From positions 1 to 16,074 of the forward strand of contig CAJMQZ010000043.1 in the NCBI GenBank assembly GCA_905215595.1: a stretch of 16,074 bases of DNA. The letters are read 5' to 3'. The notes beneath the pieces were generated by a model. It was not told where the DNA came from. It saw only the letters and a list, made by a program, of their open reading frames with translations, and did not search any database. This document shows, in pieces, positions 1-6,436 of the stretch (position 1 is its first letter; each line of letters starts with the position of its first letter). The DNA is from an uncultured bacterium (lineage in GTDB: Bacteria; Bacillota; Clostridia; Oscillospirales; Ruminococcaceae). The position numbers and the translations under genes are program-made.

Positions 1-85
1 CAACAATCGCATAATTTATTTTATAATGTTCTTCCGCTGCTTATGCCCAGAGCAGCGCGGAGGACATTTCAAATCGTCCCACTGC

Positions 86-116
86 AAAAAAGCTGCCGCA
101 CAAGCTGTGCAGCAGC
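86..116 (-). terminator. Intrinsic terminator of the ferredoxin gene
   Basis: Read on the minus strand, an 11-bp stem (arms at 106-116 and 92-102, one G·U pair) with a 3-nt loop is followed by six T residues (86-91). It lies 16 bases past the ferredoxin stop codon, as expected for a Rho-independent terminator of a single-gene transcript. The remaining bases 1-85 are AT-rich at the window edge and show no gene I can support. Confidence 0.85.
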
Positions 117-132
117 CTTAGCGATGCCGGGC

Positions 133-321
133 TTATTCCTCGATGCGGATGGCGCTTACCGGGCAGCTCTGGGCTGCGGTGACGGCCTGCGGCACCTCCT
201 CCGGCGGGATGGGGCCGGGCTCTGCCACAGCCAGAACCCCCTCCATGCGGAACACTGCGGGACACAGCCCGGCACATTGGGTACAGCCGATGCACAACTC
301 AGGGTCTACGAATGCGTTCAT
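133..321 (-). CDS. Small [4Fe-4S] ferredoxin
   Basis: A 62-residue cytosolic electron carrier. Cys10, Cys13 and Cys16 form the CxxCxxC part of the cluster motif and Cys53 (followed by Pro) supplies the fourth ligand, which is the pattern of a single-cluster ferredoxin. Cys20-Pro21 is also kept, as in the first motif of two-cluster ferredoxins, but the second CxxCxxC is absent, so Cys20 has no obvious cluster to bind. The acidic composition is normal for the family. The ATG is preceded by a near-perfect AAAGGAGGTG ribosome site, which fixes the start. The gene is transcribed alone, divergently from the ArsC-like gene, and ends at a clear terminator. Its redox partner cannot be told from the sequence. 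Confidence 0.93.
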   Translation of the reverse strand: MNAFVDPELCIGCTQCAGLCPAVFRMEGVLAVAEPGPIPPEEVPQAVTAAQSCPVSAIRIEE

Positions 322-392
322 GCAAACACCTCCTTTGCGGAAAGCATTGCCCGTTTTGCCGCAAATTATGCCTATGCAAGCGGTTTACGGTG

Positions 393-401
393 TGGTACAA
401 T
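393..401 (+). promoter_or_regulatory. Extended -10 promoter for the ArsC-like gene
   Basis: TACAAT at 396-401 is preceded by TGG at 393-395, an extended -10 box. The -35 region (around 373-378) is poor, which is typical of extended -10 promoters. Transcription would start near 408, giving a leader of about 25 nt before the ATG at 434. I do not see a convincing promoter for the divergent ferredoxin in the same 112-bp gap. Confidence 0.55.
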
Positions 402-433
402 AAGACCGCCGGGAACCGGCAGGAGGAGATAAG

Positions 434-775
434 ATGAATATCCAGATCTTTGGCACGAGCAAGTGCTTTGATACCAAAAAGGCGCAGCGCTATTTCAAGG
501 AGCGCGGCATTAAATTCCAGATGATCGACCTGAAGGAAAAGGGCATGAGCCGGGGTGAGTTTGATAACGTGGCGCGCGCCTTGGGCGGCTGGGAAGCGCT
601 GGTAAATCCGGCAGCAAAGGACAAGCAGACCCTTGCGCTGCTGGATGCACTGGTGGACTGGCAGAAAGAGGACAAGCTGTTTGAAAATCAGCAGCTGTTC
701 AAGACCCCCATCGTGCGCAACGGCCGCAAGGCCACCGTGGGCTACCAGCCCGAGATATGGAAGGACTGGGAATAA
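434..775 (+). CDS. ArsC/Spx-family thioredoxin-fold protein
   Basis: A 113-residue protein of the arsenate reductase (ArsC)/Spx/YffB family. The N-terminal beta strand runs into a single active-site-like cysteine, Cys11, in the sequence SKCFDTKKA. Spx has CxxC here; this protein has Thr at the second position, so it cannot form the Spx disulfide switch and looks like a monothiol enzyme. The C-terminal block with TPIV (cis-proline region) and the RKATVGY segment is standard for the family, and the length is normal. The ribosome site AGGAGGAG (421-428) sits just upstream of the ATG. It is single-gene and divergent from a ferredoxin. Whether it reduces arsenate is not established: many clostridial homologues have no known substrate, and there are no ars transport genes nearby. 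Confidence 0.88.
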   Translation: MNIQIFGTSKCFDTKKAQRYFKERGIKFQMIDLKEKGMSRGEFDNVARALGGWEALVNPAAKDKQTLALLDALVDWQKEDKLFENQQLFKTPIVRNGRKATVGYQPEIWKDWE

Positions 776-812
776 AAAGCCTGCTTTCACAAAAAAACCA
801 CCGGTACAGGTT

Positions 813-841
813 TTGCACTCTGCGGCCGGATGTGGTATACT
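813..841 (+). promoter_or_regulatory. Sigma-A-type promoter, TTGCAC-17-TATACT
   Basis: A -35 box TTGCAC (813-818), a 17-bp spacer and a -10 box TATACT (836-841) with an extended TGG just before it. It predicts a start near 848 and a 30-nt leader to the ATG at 878, so the membrane-protein gene is transcribed separately from the ArsC-like gene. Confidence 0.8.
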
Positions 842-877
842 GTTGGGTAGACTAAAAACTTTGGGAGACTCAGACCA

Positions 878-1786
878 ATGAAAAATACGATCACCCCGGA
901 AGAACACGCCCGGATCAAGCGCCGCCGCTGGCGGCAGACCTTGGGTCTGCTGATCACGGTGCTGGTGCTTATCGGGTTTATCACGGTGCTGCGGGCCGGT
1001 GTGGGCCTTGTGGCAAACCTGTTTGACGATACCGCACAAAAGCAGGAATACGAGGACAAGCTGGAAGGTCTGGTACTGTTCGACCCCATGCCCTTTGACG
1101 GCATTGAGAACATCGACGACCTGACCCTGCGGGAAGCAGCCGTGTGGGGCTGTGTGTACAGTATTCAGGAGACGCAGGGCGGCTTTGATAACTACAATAC
1201 TGACCCCGAGACCGAGCAGCTGCTGCTGCCCTCGGTGGAAGTGGATGCCTATCTGGCAAAGCTGCTGGGCCCCGGCTTCAAGCTGACCCACCGCAGCTTT
1301 GACATGGAGGATATGACCGTCGAGTTTGACGAGACCACCCAGTGCTATAAGATCCCCATCACCGGCACGGTGGGCTACTACCGCGCCACCGTGGTCAAGC
1401 TGTTCAAGCGCAGCGGCAAGCTGCACGTCACCGTGGGTTATATCCCCACCGCCAGCGCGGATGACAGCATCATCAATCCCTCCTCGGACACTCCCACCAA
1501 ATATATGGACTACCTGTTCGAGCGCCAGAGCGGCAGCTGGTATCTGACCGGTCTGACCGAGAGTGAGACGAAACCCGAAAGCACAGCAAGCTCCGCGGCC
1601 GCGCAGTCGGAGCCTATGGCAGAAAGCGATGTGCAGGACGCCATTCTGGCCACTGCCGGAGACTCTGCTGCGGCAGATTCGGCTGCTGCCTCGGCTGTCC
1701 AGCCGGAAGCGCAGGCAGAAACGGGCGCAGACAGCGCCGTGGCAGAAGCCCCCGCCGCTGAGGATGCCGCCAGTACCGCAGCGTAA
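878..1786 (+). CDS. Single-pass membrane protein of unknown function
   Basis: I do not recognise this 302-residue protein. It begins with a short, Arg/Lys-rich cytosolic segment (residues 11-20), followed by one hydrophobic span (about 21-47). The positive-inside rule then places the rest outside the membrane. Residues 60-225 look like a folded soluble domain with alternating strands (for example the stretches around 158-190 and 219-226, the latter with a WYLTGL end). Residues 228-302 are low complexity, dominated by Ala, Ser, Glu and Pro, with no membrane or anchor signal, and are probably disordered. The ribosome site GGGAG (863-867) supports the ATG. It has its own promoter and terminator, so its neighbours give no functional hint. 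Domain architecture resembles small membrane-anchored extracytoplasmic proteins generally. Confidence 0.8.
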   Translation: MKNTITPEEHARIKRRRWRQTLGLLITVLVLIGFITVLRAGVGLVANLFDDTAQKQEYEDKLEGLVLFDPMPFDGIENIDDLTLREAAVWGCVYSIQETQGGFDNYNTDPETEQLLLPSVEVDAYLAKLLGPGFKLTHRSFDMEDMTVEFDETTQCYKIPITGTVGYYRATVVKLFKRSGKLHVTVGYIPTASADDSIINPSSDTPTKYMDYLFERQSGSWYLTGLTESETKPESTASSAAAQSEPMAESDVQDAILATAGDSAAADSAAASAVQPEAQAETGADSAVAEAPAAEDAASTAA

Positions 1787-1797
1787 AATGCAAATAT

Positions 1798-1837
1798 AAA
1801 AGGGGCCGTTGCACAGCCTTGTGCAGCGGTCCCTTTT
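1798..1837 (+). terminator. Strong intrinsic terminator, probably bidirectional
   Basis: An 18-bp stem (1798-1815 with 1820-1837, two G·U pairs) and a 4-nt GCCT loop begins 12 bases after the stop of the membrane-protein gene. The right arm ends in TTTTAT. On the minus strand the stem ends in TTTTATATTT, so it can also stop read-through from the convergent glycosyltransferase. Confidence 0.85.
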
Positions 1838-1908
1838 ATCGTGGGACGATTTTGAATGGCCGACGCGTGCGCTTTGGCCATATTCAGCGGAAAGACTATC
1901 TATAATTT

Positions 1909-1944
1909 GCACCCCGGGAAAATCTGCGGATTTTCCCGGGGTGC
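1909..1944. terminator. Perfect 16-bp hairpin between convergent genes
   Basis: Arms 1909-1924 and 1929-1944 pair perfectly around a TGCG loop and are followed on the plus strand by five T residues (1945-1949). As plus-strand RNA the loop is a C(UGCG)G, a member of the very stable UNCG tetraloops. It sits 47 bases past the stop of the minus-strand glycosyltransferase, but on that strand the stem is followed by AAATTATAG, a poor tail. A related hairpin occurs at 6739-6774. It may be a second terminator behind the one at 1798-1837 or an RNA 3'-end protecting structure. Confidence 0.7.
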
Positions 1945-1990
1945 TTTTTCACGGCAGGGGCGCAGCGGAAAACGGCTTCCTGCCTGTGTG

Positions 1991-2992
1991 TTACTTCAAA
2001 TCGAACCGTACCACCACCAGCCGATACCACAGGTATGGCACCATGTTCCAGATCATCCACAGTTCCATCAGGATGTAGTTGGGCAGATCCTTCAGGCGGA
2101 AGGGACGCTTGCCCAGCTTGCCCGCTTTGAGCAGAGCAAAGGCCTCGTGCATGCCCTTGTCCCAAGCCTCGCCAAAGCCCTGCTTGTGGAACTTGTAGCA
2201 CTTGAGCAGATAGCCCAGCGCCAGAGGGATAAAGTTGAGCACCAGCATCAGCAGCGGCTCGTTTTTGAGCGGCAGCAAAATGCTGTTGCGGCCGCTCTGC
2301 TGGCTTTTAAAGGCGTTGTAGCGCACTGCGCCGGTGCTGGCACCGCAGATGTGGTAGCACTTGGCGGCGGGGCAGAGCACATTTTTGTAGCCGGCATTGT
2401 TGGCGCGCCAGCTCAGGTCTACGTCCTCAAAGTAGGCAAAAAAGTGCTCGTCAAAGCCGCCGATCTCGTCCAGAATGCTTTTGCGGTACAGCGCTGCGCC
2501 GCCGCAGGCCGAAAAGATACGCTTTTGCTTTGTGTAGCGGCTGACGCGGCGGCCATCGCCGGTCTTGCAGGCAAAGCCCATCCATGTCACATAGTCCCCG
2601 GCGTCATCGGCCAGTTCCCGCTCAAAGTGCCGGATCATCAGGCTTTGCACCGCAAAAATTTTGGGGTCGGCATCGGCGGTGCGCAAAAGCTCGGCCAGCC
2701 ACTGCGGCTCGGCAAAGGCGTCGTTGTTGAACAGCACCACATATTTGCTCTGCGCCCAGGCAATGCCCTGATTCACTGCGTAGGAAAAGCCGGTGTTGCG
2801 CCCGTTTTCGATCAGGGTAAAGTTGGGGCGGGTGCAGTAGCTGCGGGCTTGTTCCAGACTTTCATCGGTGGAACCGTTGTCCACCACGATCAGGTCAAAA
2901 TCCTGCTCAGTCTGGGCGTAGATGGACTCGATGGAGTCCTTCAGCCAGCCCTTGCCGTTGATGTTTGGGATAATGATGGTCGCTTTTATCAT
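1991..2992 (-). CDS. Family-2 glycosyltransferase, rhamnosyltransferase-like
   Basis: A 333-residue enzyme expected to transfer a sugar from a nucleotide donor to a lipid- or wall-linked glycan at the inner face of the membrane. The GT-A fold is visible: KATIIIPNING at the N-terminus, VVDNGSTD (37-43) for nucleotide binding, the metal-binding LFNND at 87-91, GGAALYRKS (164-172), and FFAYFEDVDLSWR (184-196), which carries the catalytic acidic pair. This last block is typical of WbbL/RfbF-like rhamnosyltransferases, but donor and acceptor cannot be decided here. A hydrophobic stretch near 247-264 probably lies against the membrane. The start ATG at 2992 follows AGGAG with an 8-nt gap; an upstream in-frame TTG lacks such a site. 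The gene stands alone between convergent and divergent neighbours with its own promoter. Confidence 0.9.
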   Translation of the reverse strand: MIKATIIIPNINGKGWLKDSIESIYAQTEQDFDLIVVDNGSTDESLEQARSYCTRPNFTLIENGRNTGFSYAVNQGIAWAQSKYVVLFNNDAFAEPQWLAELLRTADADPKIFAVQSLMIRHFERELADDAGDYVTWMGFACKTGDGRRVSRYTKQKRIFSACGGAALYRKSILDEIGGFDEHFFAYFEDVDLSWRANNAGYKNVLCPAAKCYHICGASTGAVRYNAFKSQQSGRNSILLPLKNEPLLMLVLNFIPLALGYLLKCYKFHKQGFGEAWDKGMHEAFALLKAGKLGKRPFRLKDLPNYILMELWMIWNMVPYLWYRLVVVRFDLK

Positions 2993-3026
2993 AAAAGTTA
3001 CTCCTGTTTTCGTCAATTACAGAGAG

Positions 3027-3054
3027 AGTATATCATATTATCGCAAAAATGCAA
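3027..3054 (-). promoter_or_regulatory. Promoter for the lone glycosyltransferase, TTGCAT-16-TATACT
   Basis: On the minus strand, -35 TTGCAT (3049-3054), a 16-bp spacer and -10 TATACT (3027-3032) preceded by TGA, an extended -10 element. The predicted start, near 3020, leaves a leader of about 28 nt before the ATG at 2992. A 7-bp inverted repeat (3050-3056 and 3079-3085) overlaps the -35 box. Confidence 0.75.
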
Positions 3055-3140
3055 ACCTCTCGGATAACGCCTGCCCTCGTTTGCAAGGCAATGCCCGGGG
3101 AGCTGTGACAGAATTGGCTAAAAAAAATTGTATGAACCCC

Positions 3141-3168
3141 TTGACACAATCTGAAAAATGAGTATTAT
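3141..3168 (+). promoter_or_regulatory. Promoter of the GntR-ABC operon, TTGACA-16-TATTAT
   Basis: A consensus -35 TTGACA (3141-3146), a 16-bp spacer and -10 TATTAT (3163-3168). Transcription would start near 3175, inside the inverted repeat described next, leaving a leader of about 40 nt to the GntR start. Confidence 0.8.
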
Positions 3169-3188
3169 TGTATTAGGCACTTAACACA
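3169..3188 (+). promoter_or_regulatory. Predicted GntR (YtrA-type) operator
   Basis: An inverted repeat TGTATTA-6 nt-TAACACA, with 6 of 7 positions complementary, abuts the -10 box and covers the predicted start site. GntR-family dimers bind such short palindromes, YtrA-type genes usually repress their own operon, and the GntR gene is the first one transcribed. The link to this regulator is inferred from position and symmetry. Confidence 0.6.
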
Positions 3189-3215
3189 GAAACACAAAAT
3201 GCAGGGAGGGCTACG

Positions 3216-3593
3216 ATGAGTGAACAATTTGATTCCAGCCGTCCGATCTATGCGCAGCTGGTAGAGCGGTTGAAGGCGAAGATCCTTGCGGGGACATACC
3301 CGCCCGGAGGACATCTTGACTCGGTGCGGGATATGGCCGCAGCCGCAGGGGTGAACCCGAATACCATGCAGCGTGCGCTGGCACAGCTGGAAACGGAGGG
3401 GCTTGTCCGGACCGAACGGACGGCGGGCCGCTATGTGACGGAGGATACCATGTTGATCGAACAATTGCGTGCCGCGACCGCGGAAAAGTTCGCGGAAGAA
3501 TTTCTGGAAAAGATGCGGGGCATCGGGTACAGCCCGGCGCAGGTCGCCGAATTGCTGGCCCGTCAGACGAAAGGAGAACCGAATCATGAGTGA
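3216..3593 (+). CDS. GntR-family regulator, YtrA subfamily
   Basis: A 125-residue DNA-binding protein. Residues about 8-76 form the GntR winged helix (SRPIYAQLVERLKAKILAG at the start, SVRDMAAAAGVNPNTMQRAL as the helix-turn-helix, then LVRTERTAGRYV as the wing). The remaining 50 residues are helical and far too short for an FadR- or HutC-type ligand domain, which is the mark of the YtrA subfamily. Members of this group are normally encoded next to, and repress, an ABC transporter, often one responding to cell-wall-active compounds. Here the stop codon lies 8 nt inside the ABC ATPase gene. The ribosome site GGGAGGG (3204-3210) is strong. Confidence 0.93.
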   Translation: MSEQFDSSRPIYAQLVERLKAKILAGTYPPGGHLDSVRDMAAAAGVNPNTMQRALAQLETEGLVRTERTAGRYVTEDTMLIEQLRAATAEKFAEEFLEKMRGIGYSPAQVAELLARQTKGEPNHE

Positions 3594-4284
3594 ACTTCTG
3601 ACCTGTGAAGGGCTGACAAAACACTACGGCGCAAAAACCGCGCTGGACGGTGTGGATCTGCACATCGGCTTTGGGAAGATCGTTGGCCTGCTGGGGCCGA
3701 ACGGCAGCGGCAAGACCACCCTGATCAAACTGGCAAACGGTCTGCTGCAGCCTGACAGCGGCAGCATCCGGATCGCCGGGATGAAGCCCGGCGTGGAGAG
3801 CAAGGCAATCGTATCCTACCTGCCCGATGCCGACTGGCTTCCCGGCTGGATGCGGGTAGAGCAGCTGGTGAAGATGTTTGGGGACTTCTATAAGGACTTC
3901 GATCCGGCCCGGGCGAATGAGATGCTGGCAAATCTGGAACTTTCCCCCAAAGACGTCCTCAAGACCCTTTCCAAGGGCAACCGGGAAAAGGTGCAGCTCA
4001 TCCTTGCCATGAGCCGGAATGCCCGGCTCTATCTGCTGGATGAACCCATCGGCGGCGTGGACCCGGCGGCACGGGATTATATCCTGCACACCATCCTGTC
4101 CAATTACAGCAAGGACGCGACCGTCCTCATCTCGACCCACCTGATCGAGGATATCGAGCCGGTGCTGGATGAGGCCATCTTCCTGAAAGAGGGAACGGTC
4201 TTTGCTCACCGCAGTGTGGATGAGATCCGTGAGAATGAGGGAATGAGCGTGGACGCATATTTCCGGGAGGTATTCAAATGCTGA
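3586..4284 (+). CDS. ABC transporter ATP-binding protein (YtrB-like)
   Basis: A 232-residue ATPase that should power the membrane subunit encoded next. Walker A is GPNGSGKTT (37-45), the signature is LSKGNREK (128-135, a variant of LSGGQ usual in this clade), Walker B is LYLLDEP (148-154) and the switch histidine is His185 in STHLIED. The usual Q-loop glutamine position is occupied by the YLPDADWL stretch (78-85), again typical of YtrB/EcsA-like exporters. The ATG at 3586 has AAAGGAG upstream (3570-3576); the reading frame stays open further 5' but overlaps the GntR gene, so the later start is preferred. It overlaps both neighbours, implying translational coupling. Substrate unknown. Confidence 0.95.
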   Translation: MSELLTCEGLTKHYGAKTALDGVDLHIGFGKIVGLLGPNGSGKTTLIKLANGLLQPDSGSIRIAGMKPGVESKAIVSYLPDADWLPGWMRVEQLVKMFGDFYKDFDPARANEMLANLELSPKDVLKTLSKGNREKVQLILAMSRNARLYLLDEPIGGVDPAARDYILHTILSNYSKDATVLISTHLIEDIEPVLDEAIFLKEGTVFAHRSVDEIRENEGMSVDAYFREVFKC

Positions 4285-5096
4285 AAAATCTGTTGAAGTA
4301 TGAATTCCGGGCGACCGGACGGACCTATGGCAGCCTGTATCTGGTCTGGCTGCTGGTTGCGCTGGCAATGGGGATCTCGATGCGGGACGAAGTCTGGGAC
4401 AATGGCAGCAGCCAGATCTGGGCATACCTGATGTTTGCCTACTTTGCCATCGGGGTTGCCATCGGAGTGGTCTGTATTGTGACGATCATCCAGCGGTTCA
4501 CCAAAAATCTGTTGGGGCGGGAGGGCTATCTCATGCACACCCTTCCGGTCCATCCAGAGCAGCTGGTTGCGTCCAAACTCATTTCCAGCATGGTCTGGGT
4601 GATCTGCAGCGGAGTGGTCGGGATCCTGTCCGTCCTTCTGATGCTGGTCGGCCTGTGCGCCTTCGAGGATTCCAAAACGGTCATCAATGGGGAGACGATC
4701 ACGACGGGCTGGGGCGATGTCCTGAAATTCAGCTGGAAGGCGATCCAGAGCATCGGCGGTGAATTCTGGAGCGAGCTGGCGTGGATCATCGTCCTTGGTC
4801 TGGCGGGCGTTGCAGTCCTCATCCTCTGTATCTACGCCGCCTGCATGATCGGGCATCAGTTCAGGAACCATTCCACGATTGCCAGCATTCTGGCCTTCTT
4901 CCTGTTGCAGCTGATTCAGGGCAAACTGGATGCAGGCGGCGGGATCCGGGTGATCGTTGGCTCTGTGGCAGCGATTCCGATGGCTTATTCCGCCAGCGGC
5001 AATCTCTGGCTCGTCCTTCTTGTAACGATTCTGATCGGCGCAGTCTATTTTGTCCTTACCAGCTGGCTGATGAAAAATAAGCTGGATCTGGAATAA
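4278..5096 (+). CDS. ABC-2-type transporter permease
   Basis: A 272-residue integral membrane protein with about six hydrophobic spans, roughly at residues 19-34, 48-70, 100-126, 165-190, 199-212 and 222-262 (the last probably two spans). The N-terminal LLKYEFRATGR segment and the loop REGYLMHTLPVHPEQLVASKL (about 81-101) are characteristic of permeases paired with YtrB/BceA-like ATPases in clostridia. The start overlaps the ATPase stop by 7 nt and has GGGAGG upstream. No large extracellular domain of the BceB type is present, so it is not a canonical bacitracin-type sensor permease. An export or membrane-stress role controlled by the GntR protein is the most likely reading, with the substrate unknown. 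Confidence 0.9.
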   Translation: MLKNLLKYEFRATGRTYGSLYLVWLLVALAMGISMRDEVWDNGSSQIWAYLMFAYFAIGVAIGVVCIVTIIQRFTKNLLGREGYLMHTLPVHPEQLVASKLISSMVWVICSGVVGILSVLLMLVGLCAFEDSKTVINGETITTGWGDVLKFSWKAIQSIGGEFWSELAWIIVLGLAGVAVLILCIYAACMIGHQFRNHSTIASILAFFLLQLIQGKLDAGGGIRVIVGSVAAIPMAYSASGNLWLVLLVTILIGAVYFVLTSWLMKNKLDLE

Positions 5097-5100
5097 GCAT

Positions 5101-5153
5101 AAAAACCAAACCCCGGCCGTTGCAGATGAAACATACTGCAAAGGCCGGGGTTT
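5101..5153. terminator. Shared terminator between convergent genes
   Basis: An 11-bp GC-rich stem (5108-5118 with 5143-5153) is extended by one mismatch and a further 6 bp (5120-5125 with 5136-5141) around a 10-nt loop. On the minus strand it is followed by GGTTTTTATG, so it best serves the lipoprotein gene; on the plus strand the tail is only TTTATG. It separates the ABC operon from the convergent lipoprotein. Confidence 0.8.
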
Positions 5154-5164
5154 ATGCGGGAAAA

Positions 5165-5722
5165 TTATTTTGCGAGAGCCTTTTCGATATTGGCCAGAAT
5201 GGTGTCGTGATCCTCGGCGCAGACCAGAATCACCTCGCCGGTGGGAGCTACGGTGACAGTGGCAGCCTTAGCCACAAGGTACTGATCCTCCAGATAATGC
5301 TCCATGGACTGCTGCTCGCTGGCAACATAGGCTTCCAGTGCGGCCTTTACCTCATCGGTCTTGCCCTCGGCAGGCTTCACGATGGCAACGGCGTAGCTGC
5401 GCACCATCATGCTGGAAATGCTGGCGGCAAAGGCGGTGTACTGGCCGTCCTCCAGATTCAGCAGGGGCATCAGGATGTCCCGGATCTCCTCGTTCAGCTG
5501 GTCGGCCTCGTACTCGGCGCTGTAACCGTCAATGGCGGTAAACTTGCCGTCCTCGCCCTTGGTAAAGATCATATCATACTCGTTGTCCTCGTCGCTGCGG
5601 GCATCGTGGATGATCTGGGAGTAGTCCTTGGGGGTGGAGCTGTCGGCCTTGCTTCCGCCGGAGCAGCCCACCAGAGTAAACAGGGTCAGCCCTGCCAGCA
5701 GGGCGGCGATGAATTTTTTCAT
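5165..5722 (-). CDS. DUF4358-like lipoprotein
   Basis: A 185-residue secreted protein. Residues 1-20 form a lipoprotein signal peptide (MKKFIAALL, hydrophobic core, LVGC lipobox with Cys20 as the lipid-attachment site), followed by a Gly/Ser/Lys linker. The mature part, with a conserved-looking IIHDARSDEDNEYD segment near the start, an Ala/Met-rich central strand, and the C-terminal pattern QSMEHYLEDQYLVAKAATVTV...GEVILVCAEDHD, resembles the DUF4358 family of clostridial lipoproteins, whose role is not known. The frame is open for another 51 codons upstream, but the lipoprotein signal fixes the start at 5722, with AAAGGA about 11 nt before it. It lies behind the Lrp-type gene with a 157-nt gap and no clear terminator between, so it may be co-transcribed. 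Confidence 0.85.
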   Translation of the reverse strand: MKKFIAALLAGLTLFTLVGCSGGSKADSSTPKDYSQIIHDARSDEDNEYDMIFTKGEDGKFTAIDGYSAEYEADQLNEEIRDILMPLLNLEDGQYTAFAASISSMMVRSYAVAIVKPAEGKTDEVKAALEAYVASEQQSMEHYLEDQYLVAKAATVTVAPTGEVILVCAEDHDTILANIEKALAK

Positions 5723-5879
5723 AGTATTGCATTTCCTTTCATAGTGCTGTGTGTGGAAGGCGCAGCCGGGCGCACACGTTACAGGTAGTGTGTGCCGGTT
5801 TTGGGCTGCTATTCTGGATACGAACCACCGCACCGCAAAATTGCAGGGAAAAAGTAACAGTTTTATGAACAGCACTCGC

Positions 5880-6320
5880 TTACAGCATCAAAGCGTCCAG
5901 ATCGCCGTGGTTCACCGGGGTGGACAGGATGATCTGAGTGCTGGTGGTGCCCAGCTTCTGGAACTGCAAAATCAGATGCTCCAGCTGTGCCATGCTGCCG
6001 CAGCTGACCTTGACCAGAAAGGTGTACGCACCGGTAACGTGGTAGCATTGCAGCACCTCGCGGCTGTTCTGCAGCAGCTCCAGAAAGGCATCCTGCTTGG
6101 AGGGGGCAACCGAAAGGCTGATGAGCGCATCCACATACATCCGGTCTGCCGGACGGTTCAGCGTGACGGTATAGCCGCTGATGATGCCGTCCGTTTCCAG
6201 CTTATGGATACGGCTGGAGACTGCCGGGCTGGTAAGCGACACCTGCTCCGCAATTTCTTTGACGGGCATCCGTGCGTTTTTTGCCAGAAGGGTGAGGATT
6301 TTGCGGTCAAGATCGTCCAT
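5880..6320 (-). CDS. Lrp/AsnC-family transcriptional regulator
   Basis: A 146-residue regulator. Residues 1-50 are the AsnC-type helix-turn-helix (MDDLDRKILTLLAKNARMP, then EIAEQVSLTSPAVSSRIHKLE, then GIISGYTVTLN). The rest is the RAM effector and oligomerisation domain, with the usual HVTGAYTFLVKV (about 94-105) that surrounds the amino-acid pocket. Length is typical. The ATG at 6320 follows AAGGAGG with an 8-nt gap; a TTG six codons earlier overlaps that ribosome site and is rejected. Such proteins sense amino acids or related small molecules and commonly control their own gene. The effector cannot be read from sequence. A promoter and a 6-bp inverted repeat lie upstream. Confidence 0.93.
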   Translation of the reverse strand: MDDLDRKILTLLAKNARMPVKEIAEQVSLTSPAVSSRIHKLETDGIISGYTVTLNRPADRMYVDALISLSVAPSKQDAFLELLQNSREVLQCYHVTGAYTFLVKVSCGSMAQLEHLILQFQKLGTTSTQIILSTPVNHGDLDALML

Positions 6321-6410
6321 GAGAAGAGCCTCCTTCAAAATATGTTGGATTGTATAAAATTTTCTGAAAGTAAAGTTTTTATGTTGTGCAAACCCACGGA
6401 AATGGAATAA

Positions 6411-6428
6411 AATTTCGTTTCTGAAATT
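6411..6428 (-). promoter_or_regulatory. Predicted Lrp-type operator
   Basis: A perfect inverted repeat AATTTC-6 nt-GAAATT covers the predicted transcription start and first bases of the Lrp-type gene. AT-rich dyads of this size are normal for AsnC/Lrp proteins, and a related TTTCTGAAAG sequence at 6361-6370 could be a second site. Binding by the neighbouring regulator is inferred, not shown. Confidence 0.45.
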
Positions 6429-6436
6429 CTATGTTA

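Noticed and set aside
1838..1908. A TATAAT at 1901-1906 as a promoter for a short RNA ending at the 1909-1944 hairpin
   Set aside because: No -35 box at a usable distance, and the start would fall inside the hairpin itself.
299..1912. Long minus-strand open frame of 537 codons
   Set aside because: It is antisense to the ArsC-like and membrane-protein genes, crosses terminators, lacks a ribosome site and its translation is rich in His/Cys/Arg with no domain pattern; it is a by-product of GC-rich codon use.
1856..3067. Plus-strand open frame of 403 codons
   Set aside because: Antisense to the glycosyltransferase at 1991-2992, passes through a perfect hairpin and has no recognisable protein features.
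3211..5141. Two long minus-strand open frames (404 and 311 codons) over the GntR-ABC operon
   Set aside because: Shadows of the three overlapping plus-strand genes whose motifs are unmistakable.
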